DNA of 64,000 nucleotides from an uncultured Candidatus Melainabacteria bacterium (GTDB lineage: Bacteria > Cyanobacteriota > Vampirovibrionia > Gastranaerophilales > Gastranaerophilaceae), in contig CAKVCZ010000012.1 of the NCBI GenBank assembly GCA_934726055.1, forward strand, positions 1-64,000. Reading direction: 5' to 3'. Each line of letters begins with the position of its first letter. Position 1 is the first letter of the stretch. The notes below the pieces were generated by a model, which did no database searches, was not told the DNA's origin, and saw only the letters and a program-made list of their open reading frames with translations. Of this stretch, positions 17,384 to 26,420 are shown piece after piece. Made by a program: the position numbers and the translations under genes.

Positions 17384-20300
17384 TTAAAGGTTCTGTTTCA
17401 TCAAAAAAAACTCAAATGTTGGTTGAAAAATATTCTGAATTGCTAAATTCGGGTATATCTTCAACCGACATTTTAGTATTGGTAAACAATTCAACAGCAA
17501 AAGAAAAATTTATAAATCAAACTTTTGAAAAATTAAATGTAGATTGTATTGAAAGATTGCAGGTATATTCCTTTTTTGGGCTGGTTTACAATACGATAAT
17601 TGATAATTGGGCATTTTTAGAAAATAAATTATCGAGTGGAAATGCAAAAATAATTCCGAATATGATAGGGTTGGAAATTTCTCAATTCATGCTAAAAGAC
17701 ATAATCAAAGAAATTAAATTTGAGGGATATAATTCTAAAAAATCGTTATTGCAACAGCTTTTTAGACGTTATTCTTTAATAATTCAAAATAATTTAACTG
17801 AAAAAGATGTGGATTGGCGTTCACAAACAGTTTTAAGAGAGGGTTTTTCAGAGGATGCAAAAACTGCATTAAAACTTTTGATGTCAAAAACTCTGAACTA
17901 TCGAAGTTTTGACTATTTAAGACAAGGGTTACTTTTTAATTATATATATAAAAACACAAATGTTTTCAAAAATATAAAATATTTGTTGGTTGATGATGCA
18001 GATGAAATTACTCCAATATGTTATGATTTTATAAAATTTTTAGTTCCACAATTAAAAGACTGCGTAATTGCGTGTGATGAGTTTGGTTCAAGTCGTTCAG
18101 GATATTTAAGTGCGGATAAAAATATTTATTCAAAGTTAAAAAATCTTTTGAATAATGAAGAAAAAGAATTAGTGTCTGAATCTAAATTGGCAAAAGAGGC
18201 ACAAGTTTTGTATGAAAATGTTTTAGCGGATAAAGTTACAAAACTAAAATATTTTTCAAATATATCACCATCAAAACGAGCAACGATGATAGATTTGGCT
18301 GTTTTAAAAATTCAAGATTTGCTAAATAAAGGTGTTTTGCCAAGTGATATTGTAATTATTTCTCCATTAATTGATGATATGCTAAAATTTTATTTAAAAG
18401 AAAAAATTACAGATGCAAAGTTGCTATTTTTATCCGGAAATGAAAAGCTTATTCAAAATCCTTATGTGTATTCTTGCTTGACGATATTAAAATTAAATAC
18501 GGATTTAAAACATTTATTAACAGAATTTGATTTGAGAATTATATTATCAAATATTTTAGAAATCCCAATAAGGCATTGTGAAGAAATTCTTGTAGGTTTT
18601 GAAAAAACTAAATCTTTAATTGATTATGAATTTAAGTTAGATGAATATACTCAAAAATATCTAAAGTTAAAGCAAGTTATTGAAACCTTAAAAAATACAG
18701 ATAAAACTTTATCTGAGCAAGTTTTGTATATTTATAATGAATTATTTGATTTTAGATTACAGGATAAAAATGTTATAAATAAATTTTCATTTTTTGTTAA
18801 GGAACTACAAGATTTTGAGAGTGTCTTTTCAAAAGATTTTTTATCAAATAAATTAGAAGATATAATCAAACAAATTGAAAATTCTGTCATATCAGAAAAT
18901 CCGTATTCAACAATTGATATTCAAGAGAGAAATTTGGTTGTTGCTACTCCACAAAAAATTATAGATAATCAAATTCAATCAAAATATCAATTATGGTTGG
19001 ATATTTCTTCGGGAGAGTGGATAAAAAATGATATTGGTCCATTGTATAATTCTTGGGTATTTCAGTCTGATTGGGATAAGGAAAACTATACAATTCAGGA
19101 TGATATAGAGTTATCACAGCAAAAAACCGCAAGAATTCTCCGCAAATTGGCATTATGTGCGAATGAATTCATATATACTTATTCAAGTTTGTTTGATAGT
19201 ACAGGTGTAGAAAATTTTGGTGGTATTGAGAAATATTTTACAAGTGATGAAGTTAATACACAAACTAGTTCATTTAAAATTACACCTAGAGAAGATCAAA
19301 TGCCTGTCTTAAACTATAAAAGCGGGCAAATGGCAATATCAGCTGTTCCCGGTGCTGGAAAAACAACAATTCTTTTAGCTTTAATTATAAAACTTTTAAA
19401 GGATGGTATAAATCCTGAAAATATTTTTGTTTTAACTTATATGGAATCTGCTGCTCGTAATTTTAGAGAGCGTATAAAGAATATTAATCCTGAAAATTCA
19501 AAATTACCAAATATTAGTACAATACATGGTTTAGCATTAAGAATTCTGAAAGAAAATTCTAATTTTGAGAGATTATCATTAGCTCCTGATTTTGATATAT
19601 GCGATGATTCCCAACGCTCAACGATTATTCAAAATGTTTCTGTGGGTTTGAGTTTGAAAAAAACGGAAATAGATGAATTTGACAGAGCTATTTCAATTCA
19701 TAAACTCGGCAGTGGAATACTGCCAAAAGCCGTTACTGATGTAAAAATTCAAAAGTTTATTCAGTTTTACAATTTATATCAAAATCAATTGAAAGAAAAT
19801 AACTTAATCGACTACGATGATATTTTATTATCTTCTGTTAGATTGTTGGAAGAAAATCAAGATATTCTTGAATATTATCAAGATATTTGTGAATATATTA
19901 TAGAAGATGAAGCTCAAGATTCTTCGGCAATTCAGCAAAGATTAATTGGATTATTAAGTCAAAAACATAGAAACCTAATTCGTTGCGGTGATATAAACCA
20001 AGCAATAACTACGACCTTTTCAAACGCAGATGTTGAAGGGTTTAGGCAATTTATAAAACAAAGTCAAAGTGTTGAGATGAATTGTTCTCAACGCTGTTGT
20101 GAAGATGTTTGGAAATTGGCAAATAGTCTTGTTGATTGGGCAGAAGAAAAAGAAGATTATAAAAATTCATTTTATAAAATATTTATGAATCCCGTCGAAG
20201 GGAAAAATCCAATATCAAAGAATGCATTAAATGCCTTTATTTTTGAAAATAGTTTGTCTGAAAAAAACTATATTTTAAAGCAGATAAAAGGTATTCTTAC

Positions 20301-21240
20301 AAACAATCCGAAATCGACAATTGGAATATTATTGAGAAGCAACTACCAAGTTTCATCGTGGCTTTCATTTATTAATGATGCAGGATTTAAAAGCATTTCC
20401 CGTTCTGAATGCTTAGAGCAAAAAAATGTTTATAGGACAATTTTTTCAATTTTAAATATAATTGCACATCCTTTTGATAACGAAGTTGTTGCAACTTCAT
20501 ACGAAATTTTGTCAGAAGCCGGATTCTACAAACCTCGACTCAATTCAGAGATAAGAGCTTGTGTAAAACCTTTTGTATTAACAGATGTAGATTATATGTG
20601 TGTTGATTTGGCAAGATTTTACTGGGATGTTTTGTATTGGTTAGGGTTCTCCGCATTGCCTGTTGAAGAATTAGCTATAAAAATAGGTCTTTATTATTAT
20701 AAAAGCGAAATTGAAAAATCAAACGTTTACTTAATTTCAACATTGATAAAACGGCTTTCAAGTTCAAATAAAGGATTATTATCAGTTTTGGAAAAGCTTG
20801 CAGCACTTGCAAAACGCCCAAATCTGAGTGGTTTTAAATTCTTTTCAGAAGAAGATGAATCCGATAAAGAATTTCTGGAGGGTAAAATTCAGGTTATGAC
20901 GTATCATAAATCTAAAGGAGATGAGTTTGATTTCGTATTCCTTCCTGAATTTACAGAAAAACTTCTTCCGCTTGATTTTGTACAAATGGAATTAAAGAAA
21001 AATACAGACTTTATTGAAAAAATCAGAGAATTTAATCCAAACTATGCAAAAAAATCTGAATTTGATTTAAAGAAAGTTCAAATAGCCGAAAATTTGAGGC
21101 TATTGTATGTAGCTATTACAAGAGCAAAACGAAGTTTAGTTTTTACAGTGTCTAAAGAAACGAAATCTTTTGGCAGAGTTCAAAAGCAAATTCCAAGTAT
21201 TATTTTCGATGAATTGCTAAACGGAGGTGAAGTGTTATGA
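17377..21240 (+). CDS. Large UvrD/AddA-type helicase with degenerate N-terminal helicase-like half
   Basis: The 1287-aa protein has an active superfamily-1A helicase in its C-terminal half: Walker A AVPGAGKTT (Lys662), a TYMESAA motif Ia, STIHGLA, Walker B IIEDEAQD, QCDINQ-type GDINQAI, motif V/VI YVAITRAKRSL. The first 640 residues also look helicase-like but degenerate: KGSVSSKKTQ near residue 4 in place of a P-loop, and VDDADE in place of the DExx box, reminiscent of AddB/RecC. It overlaps thrS by 7 nt and a small nuclease gene by 4 nt. Together with that nuclease it probably forms an AddAB/RecBCD-like double-strand-break resection complex. The exact family is uncertain. Confidence 0.85.
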   Translation: MLIKGSVSSKKTQMLVEKYSELLNSGISSTDILVLVNNSTAKEKFINQTFEKLNVDCIERLQVYSFFGLVYNTIIDNWAFLENKLSSGNAKIIPNMIGLEISQFMLKDIIKEIKFEGYNSKKSLLQQLFRRYSLIIQNNLTEKDVDWRSQTVLREGFSEDAKTALKLLMSKTLNYRSFDYLRQGLLFNYIYKNTNVFKNIKYLLVDDADEITPICYDFIKFLVPQLKDCVIACDEFGSSRSGYLSADKNIYSKLKNLLNNEEKELVSESKLAKEAQVLYENVLADKVTKLKYFSNISPSKRATMIDLAVLKIQDLLNKGVLPSDIVIISPLIDDMLKFYLKEKITDAKLLFLSGNEKLIQNPYVYSCLTILKLNTDLKHLLTEFDLRIILSNILEIPIRHCEEILVGFEKTKSLIDYEFKLDEYTQKYLKLKQVIETLKNTDKTLSEQVLYIYNELFDFRLQDKNVINKFSFFVKELQDFESVFSKDFLSNKLEDIIKQIENSVISENPYSTIDIQERNLVVATPQKIIDNQIQSKYQLWLDISSGEWIKNDIGPLYNSWVFQSDWDKENYTIQDDIELSQQKTARILRKLALCANEFIYTYSSLFDSTGVENFGGIEKYFTSDEVNTQTSSFKITPREDQMPVLNYKSGQMAISAVPGAGKTTILLALIIKLLKDGINPENIFVLTYMESAARNFRERIKNINPENSKLPNISTIHGLALRILKENSNFERLSLAPDFDICDDSQRSTIIQNVSVGLSLKKTEIDEFDRAISIHKLGSGILPKAVTDVKIQKFIQFYNLYQNQLKENNLIDYDDILLSSVRLLEENQDILEYYQDICEYIIEDEAQDSSAIQQRLIGLLSQKHRNLIRCGDINQAITTTFSNADVEGFRQFIKQSQSVEMNCSQRCCEDVWKLANSLVDWAEEKEDYKNSFYKIFMNPVEGKNPISKNALNAFIFENSLSEKNYILKQIKGILTNNPKSTIGILLRSNYQVSSWLSFINDAGFKSISRSECLEQKNVYRTIFSILNIIAHPFDNEVVATSYEILSEAGFYKPRLNSEIRACVKPFVLTDVDYMCVDLARFYWDVLYWLGFSALPVEELAIKIGLYYYKSEIEKSNVYLISTLIKRLSSSNKGLLSVLEKLAALAKRPNLSGFKFFSEEDESDKEFLEGKIQVMTYHKSKGDEFDFVFLPEFTEKLLPLDFVQMELKKNTDFIEKIREFNPNYAKKSEFDLKKVQIAENLRLLYVAITRAKRSLVFTVSKETKSFGRVQKQIPSIIFDELLNGGEVL

Positions 21241-21866
21241 TAATTTCTCCAGCAATGTTAAAAACTTTTGAAGAATGTCCGAAAAAGTATGAATTTTTAT
21301 ATTTAAATAAAATATCACTACCTAAAAACAAATATTTCTTTGAAAAGGGCAAAAATATTCATTCAATTGCAAATTATTTTATAAAAGGCTTTGATATAAA
21401 GAAATTAGAAAATGTGTTGACGAGCCAAGAAATTCCTCTATGGAACTATTTAAAATCAACTGCATATTTTAAATATGATTTATTGCAAAGTGAGTATTCG
21501 TTGTCTATTAAACTTGATGATTACTGGATAGGCGGACGATTAGATGCATTAGTAAAAAATAATGCGGATTATTATGTTCTTGATTATAAAACCGGTGCTA
21601 TTCCTAAAAATCCCGAATATGATTACCAAACTATGATATATTTACTCTGTGTGGATAAATTAATAAAAAACTATGATTCTCTAACTTTTGTTTACCTCGA
21701 TTTGAAAAACAAAACAGAATCATCTGTAAAATTAAATGAAATATTGAAGAAAGCTTATAAAGAAAAGATATTATCGGTATTACAAAAAATAAGCTATATT
21801 GAGTCAAACAATAAAATATTAAGAAATAATAAGTGTAAATGCGACTATTATTGCATATGTCAATAA
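21237..21866 (+). CDS. RecB/AddB/Cas4-like Fe-S PD-(D/E)XK nuclease
   Basis: The 209-aa protein shows the PD-(D/E)XK nuclease pattern: GGRLDALV then YYVLDYKTG, with a helix-rich QTMIYLL segment. A cysteine near the N-terminus (FEECPKKYEF, Cys14) and three at the C-terminus (CKCDYYCIC) match the Fe-S staple of AddB and Cas4. It is translationally coupled (4-nt overlap) to the large helicase, so it most likely supplies the nuclease of the complex. There is no CRISPR array or other cas gene in the window, which argues against Cas4. Such a nuclease is normally fused to a helicase subunit; here it is free-standing. Confidence 0.85.
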   Translation: MIISPAMLKTFEECPKKYEFLYLNKISLPKNKYFFEKGKNIHSIANYFIKGFDIKKLENVLTSQEIPLWNYLKSTAYFKYDLLQSEYSLSIKLDDYWIGGRLDALVKNNADYYVLDYKTGAIPKNPEYDYQTMIYLLCVDKLIKNYDSLTFVYLDLKNKTESSVKLNEILKKAYKEKILSVLQKISYIESNNKILRNNKCKCDYYCICQ

Positions 21867-22030
21867 AAAATGTTAGAATAAATTTATTACTTTTGTAGTA
21901 TATTCAAAAAAAGAATTGATAATAAATATTACAAAAATGTTACAAAGAGCCGAAAAAAGGCATTTTTCATGCAAAAACGGACTTTTATAACATGTATAGG
22001 TTAAATAATATTATATTGTAGTGAAAAAAA

Positions 22031-22669
22031 ATGGCAAATTATGTCGCATCATTGTTATCGTTAGCAGGTAACATACATGCAGCAAAAAATGGAAATATAT
22101 TAAGGCACATATCCGTACTTGGACATGGTACTAAAGTTATAACAAAACTTGCAGCAGGACAAGGTCCTGATGCTGCAACAAAGTTTTGTTCTACGGTTGT
22201 TGATCAGTATATGAAAGCAACTGAAGGCAGTAAAATAGGTTCTGCTGTTAGGGGGGCTGTTCATTTTTCAAGATATACGGATGAAATTTCAGCAACGTGT
22301 GCGATGATAAGGGCGGTAAAATCAAATTCTCCTGCAAGAAGGTTTATTGAAGAAAGTGCCTCTATATTGGGTATGTTTGTTGTTGAAGGTTCAATGATAA
22401 AATATGCCAAAGATATAGCAAATATAAAAGGTATAAAAACATTGAATGATACAATGCTAAAACATTGTGGCAAATCAAGCGGACCATTGCAAGTTATTCC
22501 TGCAATTGTTTATGGTGTATTGTTCTCGGTAGGTTCCGATATAGGTTCAGGATTATTCAGAAAAGCAGGTTCTTGGATTGCGGATAAATTAGGTTTGGAA
22601 AAATGCAATGATAAACGTCCAAATAGTGATTTAAAACCAGGGGAACCAAAGAAATATTATTTTGGATAA
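22031..22669 (+). CDS. Unknown protein, paralogue of the next gene
   Basis: This 212-aa protein has no motif I recognise. It has moderately hydrophobic, alanine/glycine-rich helices but no signal peptide, and a short polar tail ending KKYYFG. It aligns end to end with the next gene (NYVASLLSLA against NYISEAISVI; QVIPAIVYG against QVPAVISG; SWIADKLGLEK against NWVSDKLGIKP). The start lacks a Shine-Dalgarno; a TATATT box lies 13 nt upstream. The pair is probably one transcription unit (14-nt gap). Possibly lineage-specific. Confidence 0.75.
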   Translation: MANYVASLLSLAGNIHAAKNGNILRHISVLGHGTKVITKLAAGQGPDAATKFCSTVVDQYMKATEGSKIGSAVRGAVHFSRYTDEISATCAMIRAVKSNSPARRFIEESASILGMFVVEGSMIKYAKDIANIKGIKTLNDTMLKHCGKSSGPLQVIPAIVYGVLFSVGSDIGSGLFRKAGSWIADKLGLEKCNDKRPNSDLKPGEPKKYYFG

Positions 22670-22683
22670 AAGTGTGAAATAAA

Positions 22684-23277
22684 ATGCAAGCAAATTATAT
22701 ATCAGAAGCAATATCAGTTATACGAAGCGGTTATAAGGCAGCAAAAGGTGATAAAATTGCACCGTTTGTCGCTTTGGGTCATTTGGCAAAAGGTGCAAGA
22801 AGTTTTGCGGATTCAAATGCTCCTTTTAGTGATTCTGTTAAAAATTTAGCAGATTCTTTTACGAAAGGTGCACAAGAAAGTAATTATGTAAGAAGTGCAA
22901 AAGAATTAGTAGATGTTACTAAAAGATCTGATGAAATAGGAATGTGTCAATCTGCTATTTCATTATTTTATTCAAGCTCTCCTGTAAGAAAAACTATTGA
23001 AGAAGTTTTAGGTTGGGGAACAAAGTTATTGGGAGATTATTTAATGTTGAATAAACTTCCGACTGCGGTTAAAAACAATGGTTCTTTAGCATCTATTTCA
23101 AATAAAGTAAGTGATTTTGCAAAGAATTCAAAAGTATTTGGTCAAGTTCCTGCTGTTATTTCAGGGCTTGCTTATTCTGCTGTATCAATTGCAGCTCCGG
23201 TTTATGCAAGAAAACTGGGCAACTGGGTTTCTGACAAATTAGGTATAAAACCATACAAGGAAGATAAACACGCATAA
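22684..23277 (+). CDS. Unknown protein, paralogue of the previous gene
   Basis: The 197-aa protein shares its overall layout and ends with its upstream neighbour but little of the middle. Residues 1-40 and the last 60 are the conserved blocks. The two helices near residues 145-180 could associate with a membrane. No signal peptide and no catalytic motif is visible. The tandem arrangement points to duplication, perhaps with the two products forming a heteromer. Confidence 0.75.
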   Translation: MQANYISEAISVIRSGYKAAKGDKIAPFVALGHLAKGARSFADSNAPFSDSVKNLADSFTKGAQESNYVRSAKELVDVTKRSDEIGMCQSAISLFYSSSPVRKTIEEVLGWGTKLLGDYLMLNKLPTAVKNNGSLASISNKVSDFAKNSKVFGQVPAVISGLAYSAVSIAAPVYARKLGNWVSDKLGIKPYKEDKHA

Positions 23278-23327
23278 TTAATATTTAAATGTTGTAATTT
23301 GATAGATATTCTATTCGTTGTTACAAA

Positions 23328-23356
23328 TTAACTTTTTTGCAGATTTGATTTATAAT
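23328..23356 (+). promoter_or_regulatory. Promoter of the SpoIID-like gene
   Basis: TTAACT (23328-23333), a 17-nt spacer and TATAAT (23351-23356). The predicted leader is about 20 nt with a GAGGA ribosome site. Confidence 0.65.
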
Positions 23357-23383
23357 ACTGTTTGAGGATAGTTGTTATAAATC

Positions 23384-24262
23384 ATGAAAAAATTAGGGAT
23401 TATTGTATTTTTTATTTGTTTTATAGTGTTTGCAACTCCAGCTTATGCTATAAAAGTTGGTTTATACACAAATGTAGAGTCAGTCCGTCTTGGGGCATCG
23501 ACTCCTGCAACTATTATAAATGCTCAAACAAACAGAACTATTTATACATTGGATTCCATGCGTAATTATGAGTTTAAAGCATATAAGAATGACAATATTT
23601 TATTGAGAATTGGAAGTCAATATTATAAATTGAATACAAATGAAGTTACGATAAATCCTCAGGAAGATGGTTTTGTGAGTTCAAAAAATCGCTGGTATCG
23701 AGGAATTTTTATTCTAAAAAACCGAAATGGGCTTTTGACTTTAATAAATAAATTGGATATAGAATCATATTTACAAGGTGTTGTTCCTGCAGAGATGCCT
23801 TCAAGTTGGGAATATGAAGCACATAAAGCTCAGGCAATTGCGGCAAGAAGTTATGCCTTGGCGAACTTAGGTAAAAGAGCCTCATACGGATATGATTTAA
23901 AAGATACACCGGAAGATCAAGCATATAACGGTGCTTCGGCAGAAACAGAAAGAACTAATCAAGCGGTTTCAGATTCTTATGGAATTGTTCTTATATATGA
24001 TTTAAAAATTATTCCTGCGTTCTATTCTGCTTCAGCAGGTGGTCATACTGTTGGTGCAGGTGATGTTTGGAATAGAGATTTGCCCTATATAAGAGCTGTA
24101 CCTTCGTATGATGATAATATAAAAAAGAATGGTCATGGTGTCGGCATGTCGCAACATGGTGCTAATAATTTGGCAAAACAAGGATATAATGCATATCAAA
24201 TATTACAATATTTTTACAAAGATATTCGTTTTGCAAGAATAAATCAGGATTATTATAAGTAG
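23384..24262 (+). CDS. SpoIID/LytB-domain exported protein
   Basis: The 292-aa protein has a signal peptide (MKKLGIIVFFICF... cut near PAYA) and a SpoIID/LytB domain: YLQGVVPAEMPSSW, AQAIAARSYAL, YSASAGGHT and HGVGMSQHGA. SpoIID proteins are peptidoglycan lytic transglycosylases acting on denuded glycan, and LytB is an amidase enhancer. Related proteins occur in non-sporulating cyanobacteria, so this does not imply sporulation. The stretch between the GGHT motif and HGVGMSQ is short for the family. Role is probably cell-wall remodelling in the periplasm. Confidence 0.88.
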   Translation: MKKLGIIVFFICFIVFATPAYAIKVGLYTNVESVRLGASTPATIINAQTNRTIYTLDSMRNYEFKAYKNDNILLRIGSQYYKLNTNEVTINPQEDGFVSSKNRWYRGIFILKNRNGLLTLINKLDIESYLQGVVPAEMPSSWEYEAHKAQAIAARSYALANLGKRASYGYDLKDTPEDQAYNGASAETERTNQAVSDSYGIVLIYDLKIIPAFYSASAGGHTVGAGDVWNRDLPYIRAVPSYDDNIKKNGHGVGMSQHGANNLAKQGYNAYQILQYFYKDIRFARINQDYYK

Positions 24263-24366
24263 CTGAAACTATTGATATAGTTGAGTCTTAGCGATTTTTG
24301 GATAGCTGTCGGATTGATAATATATTGAAATATTAAAAATAGTAAATTTTATTTTGTCTAAAAGGC

Positions 24367-24394
24367 TTGCAAAAATTACCTTTAAGGGTATAAT
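24367..24394 (+). promoter_or_regulatory. Promoter and long leader of the HU gene
   Basis: TTGCAA (24367-24372), a 16-nt spacer and TATAAT (24389-24394). The predicted leader is about 110 nt, unusually long here. It contains TTCAAAG (24420-24426) and CTTTGAG (24463-24469), which can pair around an inner GC-richer segment. A regulatory structure is possible. Confidence 0.6.
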
Positions 24395-24512
24395 AATAGT
24401 TGTAAAGCTTATTTTATAAGTTCAAAGGGAGCATGGTATCCTAGGTAGGTATTCGTATTGTACTTTGAGCGATTATATTGTAAGAAGTGTAGTTTATGGA
24501 AAGGGGTTCAAA

Positions 24513-24785
24513 ATGAACAAAGAAGAATTAGTAAAAGAAGTTGCTAAAAAAGCAAAAACATCTCAAAAAGCAGTTGCAGACGTTATCGCTGCTACATTAG
24601 AAACTGTTGAAAAAACAGTTGCTAAAGGTAAAAAAGTTACTTTAGTTGGTTTTGGTACTTTCGAACCAAGAAAAAGAGCTGCTAGAATGGGTAGAAACCC
24701 TCAAACTGGTAAAGAATTAAGAATTGAAGCTAAAACAGTTCCTGCTTTCACAGCTGGTAAAAAATTCAAAGAATTAGTAAAATAG
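24513..24785 (+). CDS. hup: HU family DNA-binding protein
   Basis: The 90-aa protein is a histone-like nucleoid protein: N-terminal MNKEELVKEVAKKA, the conserved GFGTFEPRKRAAR, and the DNA-binding arm RMGRNPQTGKEL ending in the proline-containing beta-ribbon. I chose the start at 24513 because AAAGGGG lies just upstream; the frame extends 16 codons further back into the leader. It uses preferred codons strongly, as expected for abundant expression. A strong terminator follows. Confidence 0.96.
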   Translation: MNKEELVKEVAKKAKTSQKAVADVIAATLETVEKTVAKGKKVTLVGFGTFEPRKRAARMGRNPQTGKELRIEAKTVPAFTAGKKFKELVK

Positions 24786-24811
24786 TTTCATTCTATACAA
24801 ATTCTTATTTG

Positions 24812-24848
24812 GTGCGAATTTTATTTATAAAATTCGCACTATTTTTTT
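24812..24848 (+). terminator. Terminator of HU
   Basis: A 12-bp stem GTGCGAATTTTA/TAAAATTCGCAC with a 4-nt loop, followed by ATTTTTTT. Confidence 0.9.
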
Positions 24849-24871
24849 ATATTCATAAATTATCCAAATAA

Positions 24872-24900
24872 AATGCAGATTTGTATAACAAATCTGCATT
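24872..24900 (-). terminator. Terminator of the converging gene
   Basis: A 13-bp perfect stem AATGCAGATTTGT/ACAAATCTGCATT with a 3-nt loop. It lies downstream of the minus-strand gene at 24933-25379; the T-run on that strand is short. Confidence 0.7.
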
Positions 24901-24932
24901 GATGTCTAAGAATTTTCCTTATTAAATTTCCC

Positions 24933-25379
24933 CTATTCTTCTTCCTCATCATCAGAGGCTTTTACCGGTTCTGCAACTTCTATACCCATTGCTCGAAGTG
25001 AGGTTCTCGCTTTTGGTGCAAGTGCAGTATCTGCAAAATTTTCAAGAATTGTTTGAAAACATTCAACCGATTCTTGTTTCATTTCTCTCATCTTATATAA
25101 ATAGCCAGCCTTATAGTATAGCGGAGCTAAACTTACATCAGGTGAAGATAACATTTGATTATCTAATTGAATTTTTACATCAATAAGTTTTTGATTATCT
25201 TCAGGAGATAACAAAGCTCGTCCATAAACTTTTTTTGTTAAATTATCTATTGTTAAACTTATTTCATCCATTGCTTCAGCAGACATTTTCTTAGATGATT
25301 TTTTTGCTGCAGATGCATCCATTGTGAATGCAATAATCACAAATATAGCTGCTAATGCCAATGTTAATAATTTTTTCAT
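24933..25379 (-). CDS. Exported protein with a TPR-like region
   Basis: The 148-aa protein has a signal peptide (MKKLLTLALAAIFVIIAF..., cut near ASA) and then a lysine-rich segment. Residues about 60-130 look like a pair of tetratricopeptide-type helices (LYYKAGYLYKMREMKQESVE). The tail is a run of acidic residues (ASDDEEEE). No lipobox cysteine is seen. It probably acts in the periplasm or on the envelope as a small scaffold. It shares an intergenic region with the divergent nagZ. Confidence 0.75.
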   Translation of the reverse strand: MKKLLTLALAAIFVIIAFTMDASAAKKSSKKMSAEAMDEISLTIDNLTKKVYGRALLSPEDNQKLIDVKIQLDNQMLSSPDVSLAPLYYKAGYLYKMREMKQESVECFQTILENFADTALAPKARTSLRAMGIEVAEPVKASDDEEEE

Positions 25380-25423
25380 TACCCGTCCCCTACACTTTGT
25401 GTATATATATAATACAAAAAAAC

Positions 25424-25453
25424 TTGCATTTTGACCTCAATTAAATGTATGAT
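25424..25453 (+). promoter_or_regulatory. Promoter of nagZ, near-leaderless
   Basis: TTGCAT (25424-25429), an 18-nt spacer, TATGAT (25448-25453), then 7 nt to the ATG at 25461. No Shine-Dalgarno. Confidence 0.6.
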
Positions 25454-25460
25454 TATTTAT

Positions 25461-26420
25461 ATGGAAATCATTCAAAAAGTTTATCAAATGTTTGTTCTCG
25501 GTTGTAAAGGAAATAACCTTAAAATGGCTTTAAATAAAGGCTTAGGTGGCATTATATTCTTTACAGACGATATACATTCAAAAGAGGATTTTAAATTATT
25601 AGTTAAGAATTTGTCATGCCTGTCAAAAATTAAACCATTTTTATCAATTGATCAAGAAGGTGGTCGTGTTGAAAGAACTCAAAATATATGGGGCGGAAAA
25701 AAATATTTGTCTGCAAAGTTTGCTTTTGAGGCGGGTGAAGAATTTTTAAAAAATCAAACACAGGCTATTTCAGATGAGTTAAATGAATATGGTCTAAATT
25801 TAAATTTTGCACCTTGTTGTGATACAAATACAAATCCAAATAATCCGATAATTGGGGAAAGAGCTTTTTCTGACATTCCTGAAGATGTTATAAAAGGTGC
25901 TAAAATTGTTTTAGATATTTATGAAAGGAATGGTATAATTCCATGTATAAAACATTTTCCTGGGCATGGTGATGCTGATTGTGATAGTCATTTAATGTTG
26001 CCAAAGATAGATTTATCACTTGAAAAAATGGAAAAAACGCATATTAAACCTTTTAAAGCTCTAATAAATAGAGGTGTTGATATGGTTATGGTTGCACATT
26101 TGCACTGTACTTGTTTTAACAAAGAAATTTTACCGACATCTTTGAGTCAAAATGCGATTGATTATCTTAGAAAGGATTTTGATGGAGTTATCTGTTCTGA
26201 TGATATGGTTATGCAAGCTTTAGATAATTACGAGAATGCCTGTGAAATGGCGATAAGAGCAGGTGTAAATTTGTTTATATACAGATATTCAGACGATAAA
26301 ACTATTAGTATTATAGAAAATATTGCACAAAAAGCTAAAACGGATAAGACACTTCAAAAACAAATTGAAGTGTCTTATAATAAAATTATTAATCTTAAAC
26401 AAAAATATGGTTTAATTTAA
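25461..26420 (+). CDS. nagZ: Beta-N-acetylhexosaminidase (GH3)
   Basis: The 319-aa protein removes N-acetylglucosamine from cell-wall muropeptides during recycling. It carries the NagZ signature KHFPGHGDADCDSH (164-177), whose Asp175/His177 pair is the acid/base dyad, and the nucleophile Asp in CSDDM (247/248). SIDQEGGRVER (62-72) is also typical. No signal peptide, so cytoplasmic. The frame extends ten codons upstream, but those overlap the promoter. It converges on a beta-lactamase-fold gene, with 9 bases of overlap. Confidence 0.92.
   Translation: MEIIQKVYQMFVLGCKGNNLKMALNKGLGGIIFFTDDIHSKEDFKLLVKNLSCLSKIKPFLSIDQEGGRVERTQNIWGGKKYLSAKFAFEAGEEFLKNQTQAISDELNEYGLNLNFAPCCDTNTNPNNPIIGERAFSDIPEDVIKGAKIVLDIYERNGIIPCIKHFPGHGDADCDSHLMLPKIDLSLEKMEKTHIKPFKALINRGVDMVMVAHLHCTCFNKEILPTSLSQNAIDYLRKDFDGVICSDDMVMQALDNYENACEMAIRAGVNLFIYRYSDDKTISIIENIAQKAKTDKTLQKQIEVSYNKIINLKQKYGLI

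Noticed and set aside
21237..21866. Cas4 of a CRISPR system
   Set aside because: No CRISPR array or cas genes in the window; tight coupling to an AddA-like helicase explains it better.
23384..24262. Evidence of sporulation from the SpoIID domain
   Set aside because: SpoIID/LytB domains are common in non-spore-formers including cyanobacteria, and no other sporulation gene is here.
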